Assembly: GCA_042434945.1 (NCBI GenBank)
Contig: CP170191.1
Span: forward strand, 2,666,001 to 2,730,000
Reading direction: 5' to 3'
From: Escherichia hormaechei_A
Lineage (GTDB): Bacteria > Pseudomonadota > Gammaproteobacteria > Enterobacterales > Enterobacteriaceae
Length of the DNA: 64,000 nucleotides
Both the position numbers and the translations under genes were made by a program. Numbering within the stretch: position 1 is the first letter of the stretch; each line of letters starts with the position of its first letter. Of this stretch, positions 49,787 through 60,883 are shown piece by piece. Below the pieces are notes generated by a model. That model was not told where the DNA came from. It did not search any database and saw only the letters and a program-made list of their open reading frames with translations.

Positions 49787-51577
49787 TTAGCGGTCCACAT
49801 CTGACATAACAAAATCGATACTGCCCAGATAAACAATCAGGTCAGACACCAGGCTGCCGCGGATCGCCGCCGGAATTTGCTGCAAATGCGCAAAGCTCGG
49901 GGTACGAACACGGGTGCGGTAACTCATGGTGCTGCCGTCGCTGGTCAGGTAGTAACTGTTGATCCCTTTGGTCGCCTCAATCATCTGGAAAGATTCATTG
50001 GCAGGCATCACCGGACCCCACGACACTTGCAGGAAGTGGGTGATCAGGGTTTCGATATGTTGCAGCGTGCGCTCTTTCGGCGGCGGCGTGGTCAGCGGGT
50101 GATCCGCTTTGAACGGGCCTTCCGGCATGTTGTTGAGGCACTGCTCAAGAATGCGCAGACTCTGGCGCAGCTCTTCCACTTTAAGCATTACGCGGGTGTA
50201 GCAGTCAGAAACGCCACCACCCACCGGGATTTCAAAGTCGAAGTTTTCATAGCCAGAATAAGGACGCGCCTTACGCACGTCGAAGTCGATCCCGGTAGCA
50301 CGCAGGCCCGCGCCAGTGGTGCCCCACTCCAGCGCCTCTTTCGCGCCATAGGCGGCAACGCCCTGGGAACGACCTTTCAGAATGGTGTTTTGCAGCGCCG
50401 CTTTCTCGTAAGACGCCAGACGTTTCGGCATCCAGTCGAGGAACTCACGCAGCAGGCGATCCCAGCCGCGCGGCAGGTCGTGCGCTACGCCGCCAATACG
50501 GAACCACGCCGGGTGCATACGGAAACCAGTGATTGCTTCCACCAGATCGTAAATTTTCTGACGATCGGTAAAGGCGAAGAACACTGGCGTCATTGCGCCG
50601 ACGTCCTGAATAAAGGTCGAGATATACAGCAGGTGACTGTTGATGCGGAACAGTTCGGAGAGCATAACGCGAATGACGTTAACGCGATCCGGCACGGTGA
50701 TCCCGGCCAGTTTCTCTACCGCCAGCACGTAAGGCATTTCGTTAACGCAGCCGCCGAGGTATTCGATACGGTCAGTATACGGAATGTAGCTGTGCCAGGA
50801 CTGGCGTTCGCCCATTTTCTCCGCACCACGGTGGTGGTAACCGATGTCTGGTACGCAGTCGACAATCTCTTCGCCATCGAGTTGCAAAACGATACGGAAA
50901 GCCCCGTGCGCCGACGGGTGGTTCGGACCGAGGTTGAGGAACATGAAGTCCTCGTTTTCGGTGCCGCGCTTCATCCCCCACTCTTCCGGTTTGAAGGTCA
51001 GGGCTTCCATCTCCAGATCCTGTTTGGCTTTGGTCAGCTCAAACGGCGAGAATTCGGTAGCGCGCGCCGGATAATCTTTACGCAGCGGGTGACCTTTCCA
51101 AGTTTGCGGCATCATGATGCGTCGCAGGTTCGGGTGACCGTCGAAAGTAATGCCAAACAGATCCCAGGTTTCACGCTCATACCAGTTAGCGTTCGGGAAC
51201 AGTTTGGTGAAGGTCGGTACGTGCAGGTCGTTTTCTGCCAGCGCCACCTTCAGCATGATGTCGCGGTTACGATCGATAGAAATCAGATGGTAGAAAACGG
51301 AAAAATCCGCGGCAGGTAACCCTTCGCGGTGTGTGCGCAGACGTTCGTCCATGCCGTGTAAGTCAAACAGCATGACGTAAGGTTTCGGCAGTTTCTTTAA
51401 GAAATCGCCAACTTCCAGTAATTGTTCACGCTTGATCCACACAACGGGAACCCCGGTGCGAGTCGCCTGAACAGTAAAGGCATCCGGCCCAAAACGGTTG
51501 CGCAGTTCGCCAATCACCGGATCATCAAGATGATCGCGGGTCTGCCAGGCGGGTTCTTGCGCGGTTAAGTCGGTCAT
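49787..51577 (-). CDS. nuoC: NADH-quinone oxidoreductase fused subunit C/D
   Basis: Fusion of the NuoC and NuoD subunits, as usual in E. coli; the D part lines the quinone-binding cavity. 596 residues from the chosen start. C part with [23 protein letters not shown] part with [26 protein letters not shown] and the terminal [12 protein letters not shown]. Two starts compete: ATG 51589 (MVNNMTDL, 600 residues) and ATG 51577 (MTDLTAQEP); GGTGA at proper distance before the second favours it. A 480-codon antisense frame inside is a shadow. Confidence 0.95.
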
Positions 51578-51682
51578 ATTGTTCACCATTGCAAATGGTC
51601 CGTGGTGACTGTCGGCGCAGTAAGCTTCGCGAAATAGATTTAGGAATAAGCGAAGAAAAATCCCTTTGCCGACAGGCGCAAA

Positions 51683-52345
51683 TTAAATCTCGTCAGGTGT
51701 ACGCAGGTTAGTTACGGCAATGCGTTCACCGCGCTTGCGTTCGCGCTCTGATTGCATATTGGCGCGATAAACGCCCTGATCGCCAACCACCCAGGAGAGC
51801 GGACGACGTTCTTTGCCGATAGATTCCTGCAACAGCATCAGTGCCTGCATGTACGCTTCAGGACGCGGCGGGCAGCCCGGGATATACACATCAACCGGGA
51901 TGAATTTATCGACGCCCTGCACAACGGAATAAATATCGTACATACCACCAGAGTTGGCACAGGCACCCATTGAGATAACCCATTTTGGTTCCAGCATCTG
52001 GTCATACAGACGCTGAATAACCGGTGCCATTTTGGTAAAGCAGGTTCCTGCAACCACCATCAGGTCAGCCTGACGCGGCGAAGCACGCAATACTTCTGCG
52101 CCAAAACGCGCCACGTCATGCACCGCGGTAAACGAAGTCACCATCTCAACGTAACAGCAGGAAAGACCGAAGTTATACGGCCAAATTGAGTTTTTACGAC
52201 CCCAGTTAACCATGTCATTGAGCTTGCCCATAAACACGTTTTTGTTAACTTCTTGCTCCAGAGGGTCGGTTACGATCTCCTGCTTTTGCAGGGGGTAACG
52301 GTCGTTCTCACCGTTGGGATCTATGCGGGTGAGCGTATAATCCAT
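51683..52345 (-). CDS. nuoB: NADH-quinone oxidoreductase subunit B
   Basis: Carries the terminal 4Fe-4S cluster N2 that reduces quinone. 220 residues. Cluster ligands: the adjacent pair SCCYVEM plus Cys in VAGTCFTKM and [11 protein letters not shown]. 105 bases from nuoC and 15 from nuoA. Confidence 0.97.
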
Positions 52346-52360
52346 CTTAATGCCTCGCGG

Positions 52361-52804
52361 TTAGCGTTGACGATTAGCGATACTGTTCGTTTCCGGGTTC
52401 ATACGCTCGCGGCGTGAACGCGCGGGCGTCCAGTCCAGCGCGCCAATACGCACCAGATAAACCAGACCTGCCAGTAACACAAAAATAAAAATTGCAGCTT
52501 CCACAAAGCCTACCCAGCCGCTTTCGCGGATAGAGGTTGACCATGCGAACAGATACAGCGCTTCAACGTCGAAGATAACGAAGAACATGGCCACCAGATA
52601 AAACTTGGCGGACAGGCGTAAGCGGGCGGAGCCGACCGAGTCGATACCGGATTCAAACGGCACGTTTTTCGACCTCGCGCGTGCGCGACCGCCTAAAAAC
52701 CAACCGCCTACCAGCATCAGGCAACACAGGCCAATGGCAACGATAAGAAAGATAGCGAATGCCCAGTGATGAGCGATGACTTCAGTGGATGTTGACATAC
52801 TCAT
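52361..52804 (-). CDS. nuoA: NADH-quinone oxidoreductase subunit A
   Basis: First gene of nuo; three-helix membrane subunit near the quinone cavity. 147 residues. Conserved [40 protein letters not shown]. Start [14 protein letters not shown]. The long upstream region carries the operon promoter. Confidence 0.96.
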
Positions 52805-53350
52805 TGCTTACTCATCAAAAGTAGCGCCAGATTCACTGCTCTTCACGGCAGATGGACGCCACATCGATTCATGGGGAGGAATAAAAAAAACCTTACAATC
52901 ACTGTAGAAATTCTTTTATACAGCTAATTGATGTGGTCTTTTACTCCTTTCTATAACCTTTTGTCAACTTTAACAAAAGTTTCTTCACATTAGTTTACAA
53001 ATATCAACACCATTAGCATTTAATGCCCTTTCACCCCAGATCCTTGACGACTCCAGGATAATTAGATGTTGTTGAATCGTGTCCGTTGTGAAGCAATGGA
53101 AAAAATACGGGTCTATTTTGACAGGAATTTGTGTCGATTCCTCCCCCCAAAAGAGAGTATTTTCTTGATCTGTGACACGCTTTTGTCATTCCATAACAAA
53201 AACGCAGCAACAAATTTACGTATTTTTAACATCATTGTAGCAGGTGATTTTTTTCAGGCGATTATTTGTGCGTTCGGACAGTGAATCTCTGGTGATTGAA
53301 AAATGAACAGTTTTGTGCGTTCTGCACTATGCGAGGAAGGATTTTTACTA
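52805..53350 (-). promoter_or_regulatory. nuo operon upstream region
   Basis: Non-coding AT-rich region of about 545 bases. Read toward nuoA, a TTGACA hexamer lies at 52962-52967 but no good -10 follows at 17 bases, so I do not assign the start site. GGGAGGAATAAAAAAAA near 52880 is too far from nuoA to be its ribosome-binding site. Known for E. coli: a long leader with ArcA, NarL, Fis and LrhA control. No small gene is convincing here. Confidence 0.5.
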
Positions 53351-53397
53351 AAAAAAAGCCGCTGGGGTTTAAAAACACCCCAGCGGCTCGTTTTTTT
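53351..53397 (-). terminator. Terminator of lrhA
   Basis: Strong 11-base stem GCCGCTGGGGT (53358-53368) / ACCCCAGCGGC (53377-53387), with seven A before it and seven T after it, able to work in both directions. It lies 36 bases beyond the lrhA stop. Confidence 0.9.
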
Positions 53398-53432
53398 ACA
53401 CTATTGTCTCAGAATTATCTATCGTCCGTCGA

Positions 53433-54376
<944 letters not shown>

Positions 54377-55313
54377 ATCTTTTCACTTTCAGGTTGCTCG
54401 TGCGGAGCTGCCCGGGTTGAAGCTGTGTGTAACAGTTAAGCAATTCCTTCTGAAGAGTTTCCCTCGCATCCCGGCCCGGCAGACTGCCTGACAGATAGTT
54501 ATTGTACTGCGGTATATCACCAGTCAGAAATCACGTTTCATGACGTTATTTTTATTCTCTTGCGTCCAGGATATTTCGTTGTTTGCAGGTCGATGTTAAT
54601 ACCATAAAGAGTAAGACATGTTTTCTGCCATCTATATCGCAGCGTTGGCAACGTAGCAAGATGTGACTTACCCAATCAGCCAGAGATAATTTTAACAATA
54701 ACAATCGATTAATACAGGAAAGCAGTATCCGATATACGTAACAGGCCTATCGCTATGCTGCATTCCCGAAACACATCTTAACCCAAATCCACTATATTTA
54801 TAAGTCTTATTGCAATATTAAGGATTTACCGCCAATGATAAGCAACTACACTCTTTTTATTAAAATTAACGAAAGTTGCATTTTCGTCGTTAATAATAAA
54901 TAAAGTTTAATTTAGATTCAGGCCATTCATTAATAACCCTTAACATTAATTTCACATGAGTAACTTTTAACCTGGCTTTGCTAATATGGCAATCGGTATC
55001 TCAGCATTCAGGTTTTACGAATGGTCACTCAGGGGGACTAATGCATCAGCCAGAATCGTCTTTTTATTTATTCCAGAATAATATTCATCTTTATATGAAA
55101 TTTTTAGCACAAACAACCCAACACCCCTCTTTATCACGATAAATTCAGGCACAAAATCACTCCGTCGTTAGAGTAAGCGATCACCGCGGCATTGCCCGGT
55201 TGGACGAAATCTTCTTCTGTGCGCCCTTCAAAACGAAGCGCGGTGGGAGTACATTGTTCTAAGCTGACTTCCACGGCAGGGAGTGGCGATAACAGCAAAA
55301 AAGGTCAAGATTC
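54377..55313. other. Long gene-poor region between lrhA and alaA
   Basis: 937 AT-rich bases between divergent genes. The left part is expected to hold the lrhA promoter and its known long untranslated leader; the right part the alaA promoter. I could not place -10/-35 pairs with confidence. One small open frame with a good ribosome-binding site (55041-55142) is listed separately. No RNA gene was recognised. Confidence 0.5.
55041..55142 (+). CDS. Possible 33-residue small protein upstream of alaA
   Basis: ATG at 55041 preceded at good distance by CAGGGGGACTA, a strong ribosome-binding site. Encodes 33 residues beginning MHQPESSFYLFQNNIHLYM and ending QTTQHPSLSR. No similarity recognised, no signal or membrane segment. 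It ends 171 bases before alaA and could be a leader peptide, a small protein or chance. Confidence 0.3.
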   Translation: MHQPESSFYLFQNNIHLYMKFLAQTTQHPSLSR

Positions 55314-56531
55314 ATGTCCCCCATTGAAAAATCCAGCAAATTAGAGAATGTCTGTTATGACATCCGTGGTCCGGTGCTGAAAGAAGCAAAACGCCTGGAA
55401 GAAGAAGGTAACAAGGTACTGAAACTGAACATCGGCAACCCAGCCCCGTTCGGTTTTGACGCGCCAGATGAAATCCTCGTTGACGTGATACGCAACCTGC
55501 CTACCGCTCAAGGGTATTGCGATTCCAAAGGTCTTTACTCCGCGCGTAAAGCCATCATGCAGCACTACCAGGCTCGTGGCATGCGTGATGTTACCGTGGA
55601 AGATATTTACATCGGCAATGGTGTATCGGAGCTTATCGTTCAGGCAATGCAGGCATTGCTGAACAGCGGGGACGAAATGTTGGTTCCTGCACCAGATTAC
55701 CCACTATGGACCGCGGCGGTTTCGCTTTCCAGCGGTAAAGCGGTGCATTATCTTTGCGATGAATCCTCTGACTGGTTCCCGGACCTCGATGATATTCGCG
55801 CTAAAATTACGCCTCGTACGCGTGGGATCGTTATTATCAACCCAAATAACCCAACCGGCGCGGTATATTCCAAAGAGCTTTTAATGGAGATTGTGGAGAT
55901 TGCACGTCAGCATAATCTCATTATCTTCGCCGATGAAATTTATGACAAAATTCTCTACGACGACGCTGAGCATCACTCAATTGCACCGCTGGCACCTGAC
56001 CTGCTGACCATTACCTTTAACGGACTGTCGAAAACGTACCGCGTTGCAGGCTTCCGTCAGGGGTGGATGGTGTTGAACGGGCCGAAAAAACACGCCAAAG
56101 GCTACATCGAAGGTCTGGAAATGCTGGCTTCAATGCGCCTGTGTGCTAACGTTCCTGCGCAACACGCCATTCAGACCGCGCTAGGTGGTTATCAGAGCAT
56201 CAGTGAATTTATTACCCCTGGCGGTCGTCTTTATGAGCAGCGTAACCGCGCGTGGGAACTGATCAACGATATTCCGGGCGTTTCCTGCGTGAAACCTCGT
56301 GGTGCGCTGTATATGTTCCCGAAAATCGACGCCAAACGCTTTAACATTCACGACGATCAGAAAATGGTGCTGGATTTCCTGTTGCAGGAAAAAGTTCTGT
56401 TGGTGCAAGGGACGGCATTCAACTGGCCGTGGCCGGATCACTTCCGCATTGTCACGCTACCGCGTGTCGATGATATCGAGCTGTCTTTGAGCAAGTTCGC
56501 GCGTTTCCTTTCTGGTTATCATCAGCTGTAA
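55314..56531 (+). CDS. alaA: Glutamate-pyruvate aminotransferase AlaA
   Basis: PLP-dependent class I/II aminotransferase, main alanine-forming transaminase (formerly yfbQ). 405 residues, family length. PLP lysine Lys240 in NGLSKTYRVAGFR; NPNNPTGAVYS; phosphate-binding IGNGVSELI; C-terminal Arg in FRIVTLPR. Intact and E. coli-like. A small palindrome follows its stop. Confidence 0.96.
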   Translation: MSPIEKSSKLENVCYDIRGPVLKEAKRLEEEGNKVLKLNIGNPAPFGFDAPDEILVDVIRNLPTAQGYCDSKGLYSARKAIMQHYQARGMRDVTVEDIYIGNGVSELIVQAMQALLNSGDEMLVPAPDYPLWTAAVSLSSGKAVHYLCDESSDWFPDLDDIRAKITPRTRGIVIINPNNPTGAVYSKELLMEIVEIARQHNLIIFADEIYDKILYDDAEHHSIAPLAPDLLTITFNGLSKTYRVAGFRQGWMVLNGPKKHAKGYIEGLEMLASMRLCANVPAQHAIQTALGGYQSISEFITPGGRLYEQRNRAWELINDIPGVSCVKPRGALYMFPKIDAKRFNIHDDQKMVLDFLLQEKVLLVQGTAFNWPWPDHFRIVTLPRVDDIELSLSKFARFLSGYHQL

Positions 56532-56543
56532 TCTTAATTTCAC

Positions 56544-56564
56544 TGCCGGAGATTGCATCCGGCA
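56544..56564. repeat. Short palindrome between alaA and yfbR
   Basis: TGCCGGA / TCCGGCA with a 7-base loop, the core of a truncated REP, 12 bases past the alaA stop. It has no T-run, so it is not a clear terminator. Confidence 0.55.
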
Positions 56565-56614
56565 GCGTTATCCCGCCACAATGACCTGATGATGTCATCA
56601 TACGTAAGGTCACT

Positions 56615-57214
56615 ATGAAACAGAGCCATTTTTTTGCCCATCTCTCCCGCCTGAAACTCATTAACCGCTGGCCGCTCATGCGCAACGTGCGGACGGAAAA
56701 TGTGTCCGAACACAGTTTGCAGGTAGCGATGGTCGCCCATGCGCTGGCAGCTATCAAAAATCGAAAATTTGGCGGTAATGTCAACGCCGAACGTATCGCT
56801 TTACTGGCGATGTACCACGATGCCTCAGAAGTGCTCACCGGCGATCTCCCTACTCCGGTGAAATACTTCAATTCGCAAATCGCTCAGGAGTACAAGGCTA
56901 TTGAAAAAATCGCTCAGCAAAAACTGGTCGATATGGTTCCGGAAGAGCTGCGGGATATCTTTGCGCCGTTAATTGACGAGCATGCATATAGCGATGAAGA
57001 AAAATCGCTGGTGAAACAGGCAGATGCACTGTGTGCATATCTGAAATGTCTGGAAGAACTCGCGGCCGGAAATAATGAATTCTTGCTGGCAAAAACGCGA
57101 CTGGAAGCGACGCTTGAAGCGCGTCGCAGCCAGGAGATGGACTACTTCATGGAAATATTTGTTCCCAGCTTCCATCTTTCGCTCGATGAGATTAGCCAGG
57201 ATTCACCGCTGTAA
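56615..57214 (+). CDS. yfbR: 5'-Deoxynucleotidase YfbR
   Basis: HD-domain phosphohydrolase that dephosphorylates 5'-deoxyribonucleoside monophosphates; takes part in dCTP/dUMP balance. 199 residues. Metal-binding His33 (SEHSLQ), His68-Asp69 (MYHDASE) and Asp137 (KQADALC) are all present. Ribosome-binding site AAGGTCACT before the ATG is modest. Confidence 0.95.
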   Translation: MKQSHFFAHLSRLKLINRWPLMRNVRTENVSEHSLQVAMVAHALAAIKNRKFGGNVNAERIALLAMYHDASEVLTGDLPTPVKYFNSQIAQEYKAIEKIAQQKLVDMVPEELRDIFAPLIDEHAYSDEEKSLVKQADALCAYLKCLEELAAGNNEFLLAKTRLEATLEARRSQEMDYFMEIFVPSFHLSLDEISQDSPL

Positions 57215-57223
57215 GCAGCCGGA

Positions 57224-57267
57224 GTCTGCGTCGCATCAGGCAATAAGCGCCGGATGCGACATCAGGC
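57224..57267. repeat. REP unit between convergent yfbR and yfbS
   Basis: GTCTGCGTCGCATCAGGCAA...CGGATGCGACATCAGG, a single imperfect E. coli-type REP palindrome in the 58-base gap between the convergent yfbR and yfbS. Confidence 0.7.
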
Positions 57268-57272
57268 TCTTG

Positions 57273-59105
57273 TCAAAACGGAAACAGCATCGGGATCATC
57301 ACCACACAAACCGCCATCACGATAATGGTGAACGGTACCCCCAACTTCACAAAGTCACTGAAGCTGTAATTTCCCGGACCTAAAACCAGTGTGTTAACAG
57401 GTGAAGAAACCGGTGTCATAAAGGCGGCGGATGCTGCCATCGCCACGACCATCGCGAATGGATAAGGCGACACCCCCATCGTTTTGGCAGCAGCCAGCGC
57501 AATCGGAGCCATCAACACCGCCGTCGCGGTATTAGAGATAAATAGCCCAATAACCGCCGACAAGACAAACAAACACCCCAGCATCATATGTGGCCCGTAA
57601 CCACCGCCAATGTCCATCAGCCCTTTCACCGCCAGCGCGACACCTCCCGTTTTCTGTAATGCCACAGCAAACGGCATCATCCCAACGATCAAAATAATGC
57701 TCGGCCAGTGAATGGATTTATAGGCGCTTTCAGCATCTATACAGCGGAATTTCCCCATCAGCAGGCAGGCGATGATAGCGGCAACAGGATTAGGAATTTC
57801 ATCTGTCAGCATTAACGCCACCATTAGCACCAGACAGAAAATGGCATGGGGTGCCTGGCTGTGCGCGGGTGATGCTTCACTCACCTCTTCCGGTAAGTTC
57901 AGCGCTACGAAGTCGCGGCCCTGTTTGGCCAGCATACCGATCAGTTTCCAGTTACCCACAACCAGGATGATATCGCCCAGCAGCAGAGGCTCATCCGCCA
58001 GCGAACCTTCCAGCGCCACGCCATTGCGCTTTAGCCCCACCACATTCAGTCCGTAGCGGGTACGAAAACCAATTTCGCGCACCGATTTACCAATCAGTTC
58101 TGACTCAGGAATTAATGAAATCTCTGCCATGCCCACATCAAGGGCCTGGTCAGAAAAATACTCGCCGCGCAGTACCATCGGCTCCAGCAATTGCTCACTA
58201 CAAAATTGCCGGAGATCGACATCAGCCGCAGACATATCAATAAGCAAAACGTCACGCGCGCGAAATTCAGAAACCCCATTAACGTTCACGATAACGCGAC
58301 GAAAACGCCGCCAGCGTTCAACACCGATGACGTTAGCGCCATAACGCTCACGTAATTTGAGATCATCCAGCCGTTGACCAATCATTGGCGATCCGGGGCG
58401 AATAGCCAGACGTCGCGCACGCCCGGTCAGTCGATATTCACGGATAAGATCGCGAAAGGTTCGACGCGTCCAGCCTTCGCGCTGCGGGGTCTGGGTATCC
58501 CCTTTCAGCATGAAACGCATCACTAACATATACAAAATACCCAGCACCAGCACGACCAGGCCAATAGGTGTTACGCTAAAGAAACTGAAGCCGTGATAGC
58601 CTTCACGCAGCAATTCACTGTTGACTACCAGGTTCGGCGGCGTCGCCACCAGCGTCATCATGCCGCTAATCAGCCCGGCAAAACTTAACGGCATCATCAG
58701 ACGTGACGGCGACGTTTGCATACGCATGGCAACGCTTAACACCACGGGAATAAAGATAGCGACAACGCCGGTTGAACTCATAAACGCGCCAAGCCCCGCG
58801 ACGGTCAGCATCAACAAAACCAACATTTTGATTTCACTATTGCCCGCAACTTTGACCAGCCATGTTCCCATTACGGTGGCAACACCGGTACGGACCAAAC
58901 CATCGCCAATAATAAACAAGGCGGCAATTAAAATAACGTTGGGATCGCTAAACCCGGAAAAGGCTTCCGGCAGGGAAAGGGTACCGCTCAGAACGAATGC
59001 GACAATCACAAACAGGGCGACGGCATCCATGCGCACCTTGCCCGTGGCAAAAAGAATGATGGCGATTAACAGCAGGCTCAGGACCCAAATCAGTTCACCG
59101 TTCAC
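57273..59105 (-). CDS. yfbS: Divalent-anion transporter family protein YfbS
   Basis: Predicted inner-membrane anion:sodium symporter of the SLC13/CitT type with two RCK/TrkA-C regulatory domains in the middle. 610 residues, as in E. coli. Helices in the N-terminal 190 and C-terminal 180 residues; TrkA-C-like repeats at about 210-290 (RPGSPMIGQRLDDLKLRERYGANVIGVER) and 300-375 (ESELIGKSVREIGFRTRYGLNVVGLKRNG). Substrate unknown. Intact and E. coli-like. Confidence 0.9.
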   Translation of the reverse strand: MNGELIWVLSLLLIAIILFATGKVRMDAVALFVIVAFVLSGTLSLPEAFSGFSDPNVILIAALFIIGDGLVRTGVATVMGTWLVKVAGNSEIKMLVLLMLTVAGLGAFMSSTGVVAIFIPVVLSVAMRMQTSPSRLMMPLSFAGLISGMMTLVATPPNLVVNSELLREGYHGFSFFSVTPIGLVVLVLGILYMLVMRFMLKGDTQTPQREGWTRRTFRDLIREYRLTGRARRLAIRPGSPMIGQRLDDLKLRERYGANVIGVERWRRFRRVIVNVNGVSEFRARDVLLIDMSAADVDLRQFCSEQLLEPMVLRGEYFSDQALDVGMAEISLIPESELIGKSVREIGFRTRYGLNVVGLKRNGVALEGSLADEPLLLGDIILVVGNWKLIGMLAKQGRDFVALNLPEEVSEASPAHSQAPHAIFCLVLMVALMLTDEIPNPVAAIIACLLMGKFRCIDAESAYKSIHWPSIILIVGMMPFAVALQKTGGVALAVKGLMDIGGGYGPHMMLGCLFVLSAVIGLFISNTATAVLMAPIALAAAKTMGVSPYPFAMVVAMAASAAFMTPVSSPVNTLVLGPGNYSFSDFVKLGVPFTIIVMAVCVVMIPMLFPF

Positions 59106-59143
59106 AACATGTCCTTGTCAGTGGAGGAGAAGCAATTCTGCCA

Positions 59144-59172
59144 TAAAAAAGCCCCGGTAATGCGGGGCTATA
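59144..59172 (-). terminator. Terminator of yfbT
   Basis: GCCCCG / CGGGGC hairpin (59151-59168). Read leftward it ends in a T-run, complementary to the seven A at 59144-59150. It lies 9 bases past the yfbT stop. Confidence 0.85.
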
Positions 59173-59180
59173 TCATGGGA

Positions 59181-59840
59181 TTACATTTTTAGCGAGACGG
59201 TTACAACTCCGTCTGACGCCTTCGAGACGTCGATGGCGGTCAGGGTGTTAAGCACGAAATCCGCCTCCTCCAGCCGGGGGGAACCCGCCGGGACGTTAAC
59301 GGCAATGACGTGGCTTCCGGCGTTCAGCCCGGCCAGCACGCCTGCTGCCGCGTCTTCCACCACCACGCACTCCGCTGGCGCAAGGCCAAGCAGTTCAGCG
59401 CCGAGCAGGAACGCATCCGGTTCAGGCTTGCCGCGCTTCACGCGCTCAGCGGTAATGAAGACGTCCGGCGTCGGTAAACCTGCCGCCTTATGACGGGCAT
59501 GCGCGACGGGAACCGAGCCGGAGGTGACGATAGCCCACGGGATCTGCGCTTCATTCAGGTGCTCAAGCAGTTCACGCGCACCGGGCAGCGCGGTGATGCC
59601 TTCGGTATCGGTAGCTTCAATCTGCTCAAGATAGCGGAACTCCGCCTGAATCTCTTCCTCAGAACGTCCCGCAAGGAAGTGCCGCAATGAGGTAATGGCC
59701 TGTTTGCCATGGATGAAATTCAGTACGTCCTGATGGTCGATGCCGTGCCGGTCGGCCCAGTTGCTCCACGCCCGTTCTACCGCAGGCAGGGAATCCACCA
59801 GCGTTCCATCAAGATCAAACAGAAAACCTTTGCACCGCAC
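59181..59840 (-). CDS. yfbT: Hexitol/sugar phosphatase YfbT (HxpA)
   Basis: HAD-superfamily sugar phosphatase; the E. coli protein (HxpA) acts on hexitol and other sugar phosphates. 219 residues from a GTG start. HAD motif I FLFDLDGTLVDS, motif II VTSGS, motif III Lys in RVKRGKPEPDAFLLGAE, motif IV VVEDAAAGV. The open frame has an ATG six codons higher, but GAGGAGG lies just before the GTG at 59840, which agrees with the family N-terminus. The protein differs from K-12 in many positions, while its neighbours yfbS and yfbU are E. coli-like, so it is a short foreign replacement. Confidence 0.92.
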   Translation of the reverse strand: MRCKGFLFDLDGTLVDSLPAVERAWSNWADRHGIDHQDVLNFIHGKQAITSLRHFLAGRSEEEIQAEFRYLEQIEATDTEGITALPGARELLEHLNEAQIPWAIVTSGSVPVAHARHKAAGLPTPDVFITAERVKRGKPEPDAFLLGAELLGLAPAECVVVEDAAAGVLAGLNAGSHVIAVNVPAGSPRLEEADFVLNTLTAIDVSKASDGVVTVSLKM

Positions 59841-59850
59841 GCGGGCCTCC

Positions 59851-60345
59851 TCAGGCATTGATAATTTGATTAATTTCGTTGGCGCTCAAATGGTACTGAC
59901 GCGGGCAGGCATGCCACACATTAAGCATGCGCTGATATTTTTCCCACATTGGCGTCTGGGCGTTAAAACCGTGAGTTCCGGCGTCAAAATGGGTATAGCG
60001 CCCTTCCACATTAACCATAAAGCGGACATAACCGAGGTAACGTGCTTCAGTGGCGGCGTCAAAGCCGAGGAAGGTGACACGACGTTCATCGATGGATTGC
60101 TGGTCCTGCAAATTAGACCAGGAAACATGCAACGCATGATACATCTCCATAATGTCGATGATAGTGCGGCAGGTTTCTTCTTTCAGCTCGCCAAACTCGC
60201 GATCCAATTCACGCATCTGTAATCCGTAACCACGCTCAATAATTGTTTGCAGGCGACGGTAACGTTCAGCATTTGCCGGATCGAGCATAGTCATCATCTT
60301 GTACTGATTAGACAAAATAAGACGTTGCGCGTTGGTCATTTCCAT
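59851..60345 (-). CDS. yfbU: YfbU family protein
   Basis: Conserved protein of unknown function in Gammaproteobacteria; in E. coli overproduction has been linked to cell death. 164 residues, family length. Helical, soluble, with [21 protein letters not shown] near the start. The ATG at 60345 is chosen over a GTG six codons above: ACAGGAGTCAACA precedes it. Ten bases before the yfbT start, so probably cotranscribed. Confidence 0.9.
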
Positions 60346-60380
60346 TGTTGACTCCTGTATCACTCTACTACGGTGAAAAA

Positions 60381-60405
60381 AAAGAAGGCTGAGTATGCCT
60401 TCTTT
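60381..60405 (-). terminator. Terminator of yfbV
   Basis: AAAGAAGGC (60381-60389) / GCCTTCTTT (60397-60405); read leftward it runs into eight T. It lies 23 bases past the yfbV stop and shortly before yfbU. Confidence 0.88.
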
Positions 60406-60427
60406 TATATGCGTAATCAGGGGTCAA

Positions 60428-60883
60428 TTACAAATCATCAAGGAAAGTTTTATCCAGTTGTTTGAAGGCGCGCTTAAGCGTGTCAGCTAATGCCTGGTAA
60501 TCAGGCTTGCCTTCAACGGGTGCCAACACCTGTCCAGACTCCTGCAATTTACCGCGAACTTCATAAAACCAGTTAAGGATTGCAGGGGGTAATGGCGTGA
60601 CAGAACGCTTGCCCAGCCACCACAATCCCTGCATGGGTAAACTTAAGGCGAACAGGGCAGTGGCAACTGCCGGCCCAAGCTGACCGCCCAGGGCAATCTG
60701 CCAGCAGAGAGTAAATACGGCGATCGGCGGCATAAAACGGATCGCATAACGCGTCATCTTGATAACGCGATTTTCGACAAAGACCGGGGCAAGGCGTTTT
60801 TCCAGCGGCCACGTCTTTGAGTAATGCTGTCCCCGGCGAAACAAGCTAAAAAAATTAACAGAACGATTATCCGGCGTTGACAT
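60428..60883 (-). CDS. yfbV: Inner-membrane protein YfbV (DUF412)
   Basis: Small inner-membrane protein; in E. coli it limits the MatP effect outside the Ter macrodomain. 151 residues, family length. Two hydrophobic segments at about residues 45-90 ([41 protein letters not shown]) and a cytoplasmic helical C-terminus. Divergent from ackA. Confidence 0.92.

Noticed and set aside
49877..51319. 480-codon antisense open frame opposite nuoC
   Set aside because: Shadow of the highly biased nuoC/D frame; composition is His/Arg/Val-rich without domains.
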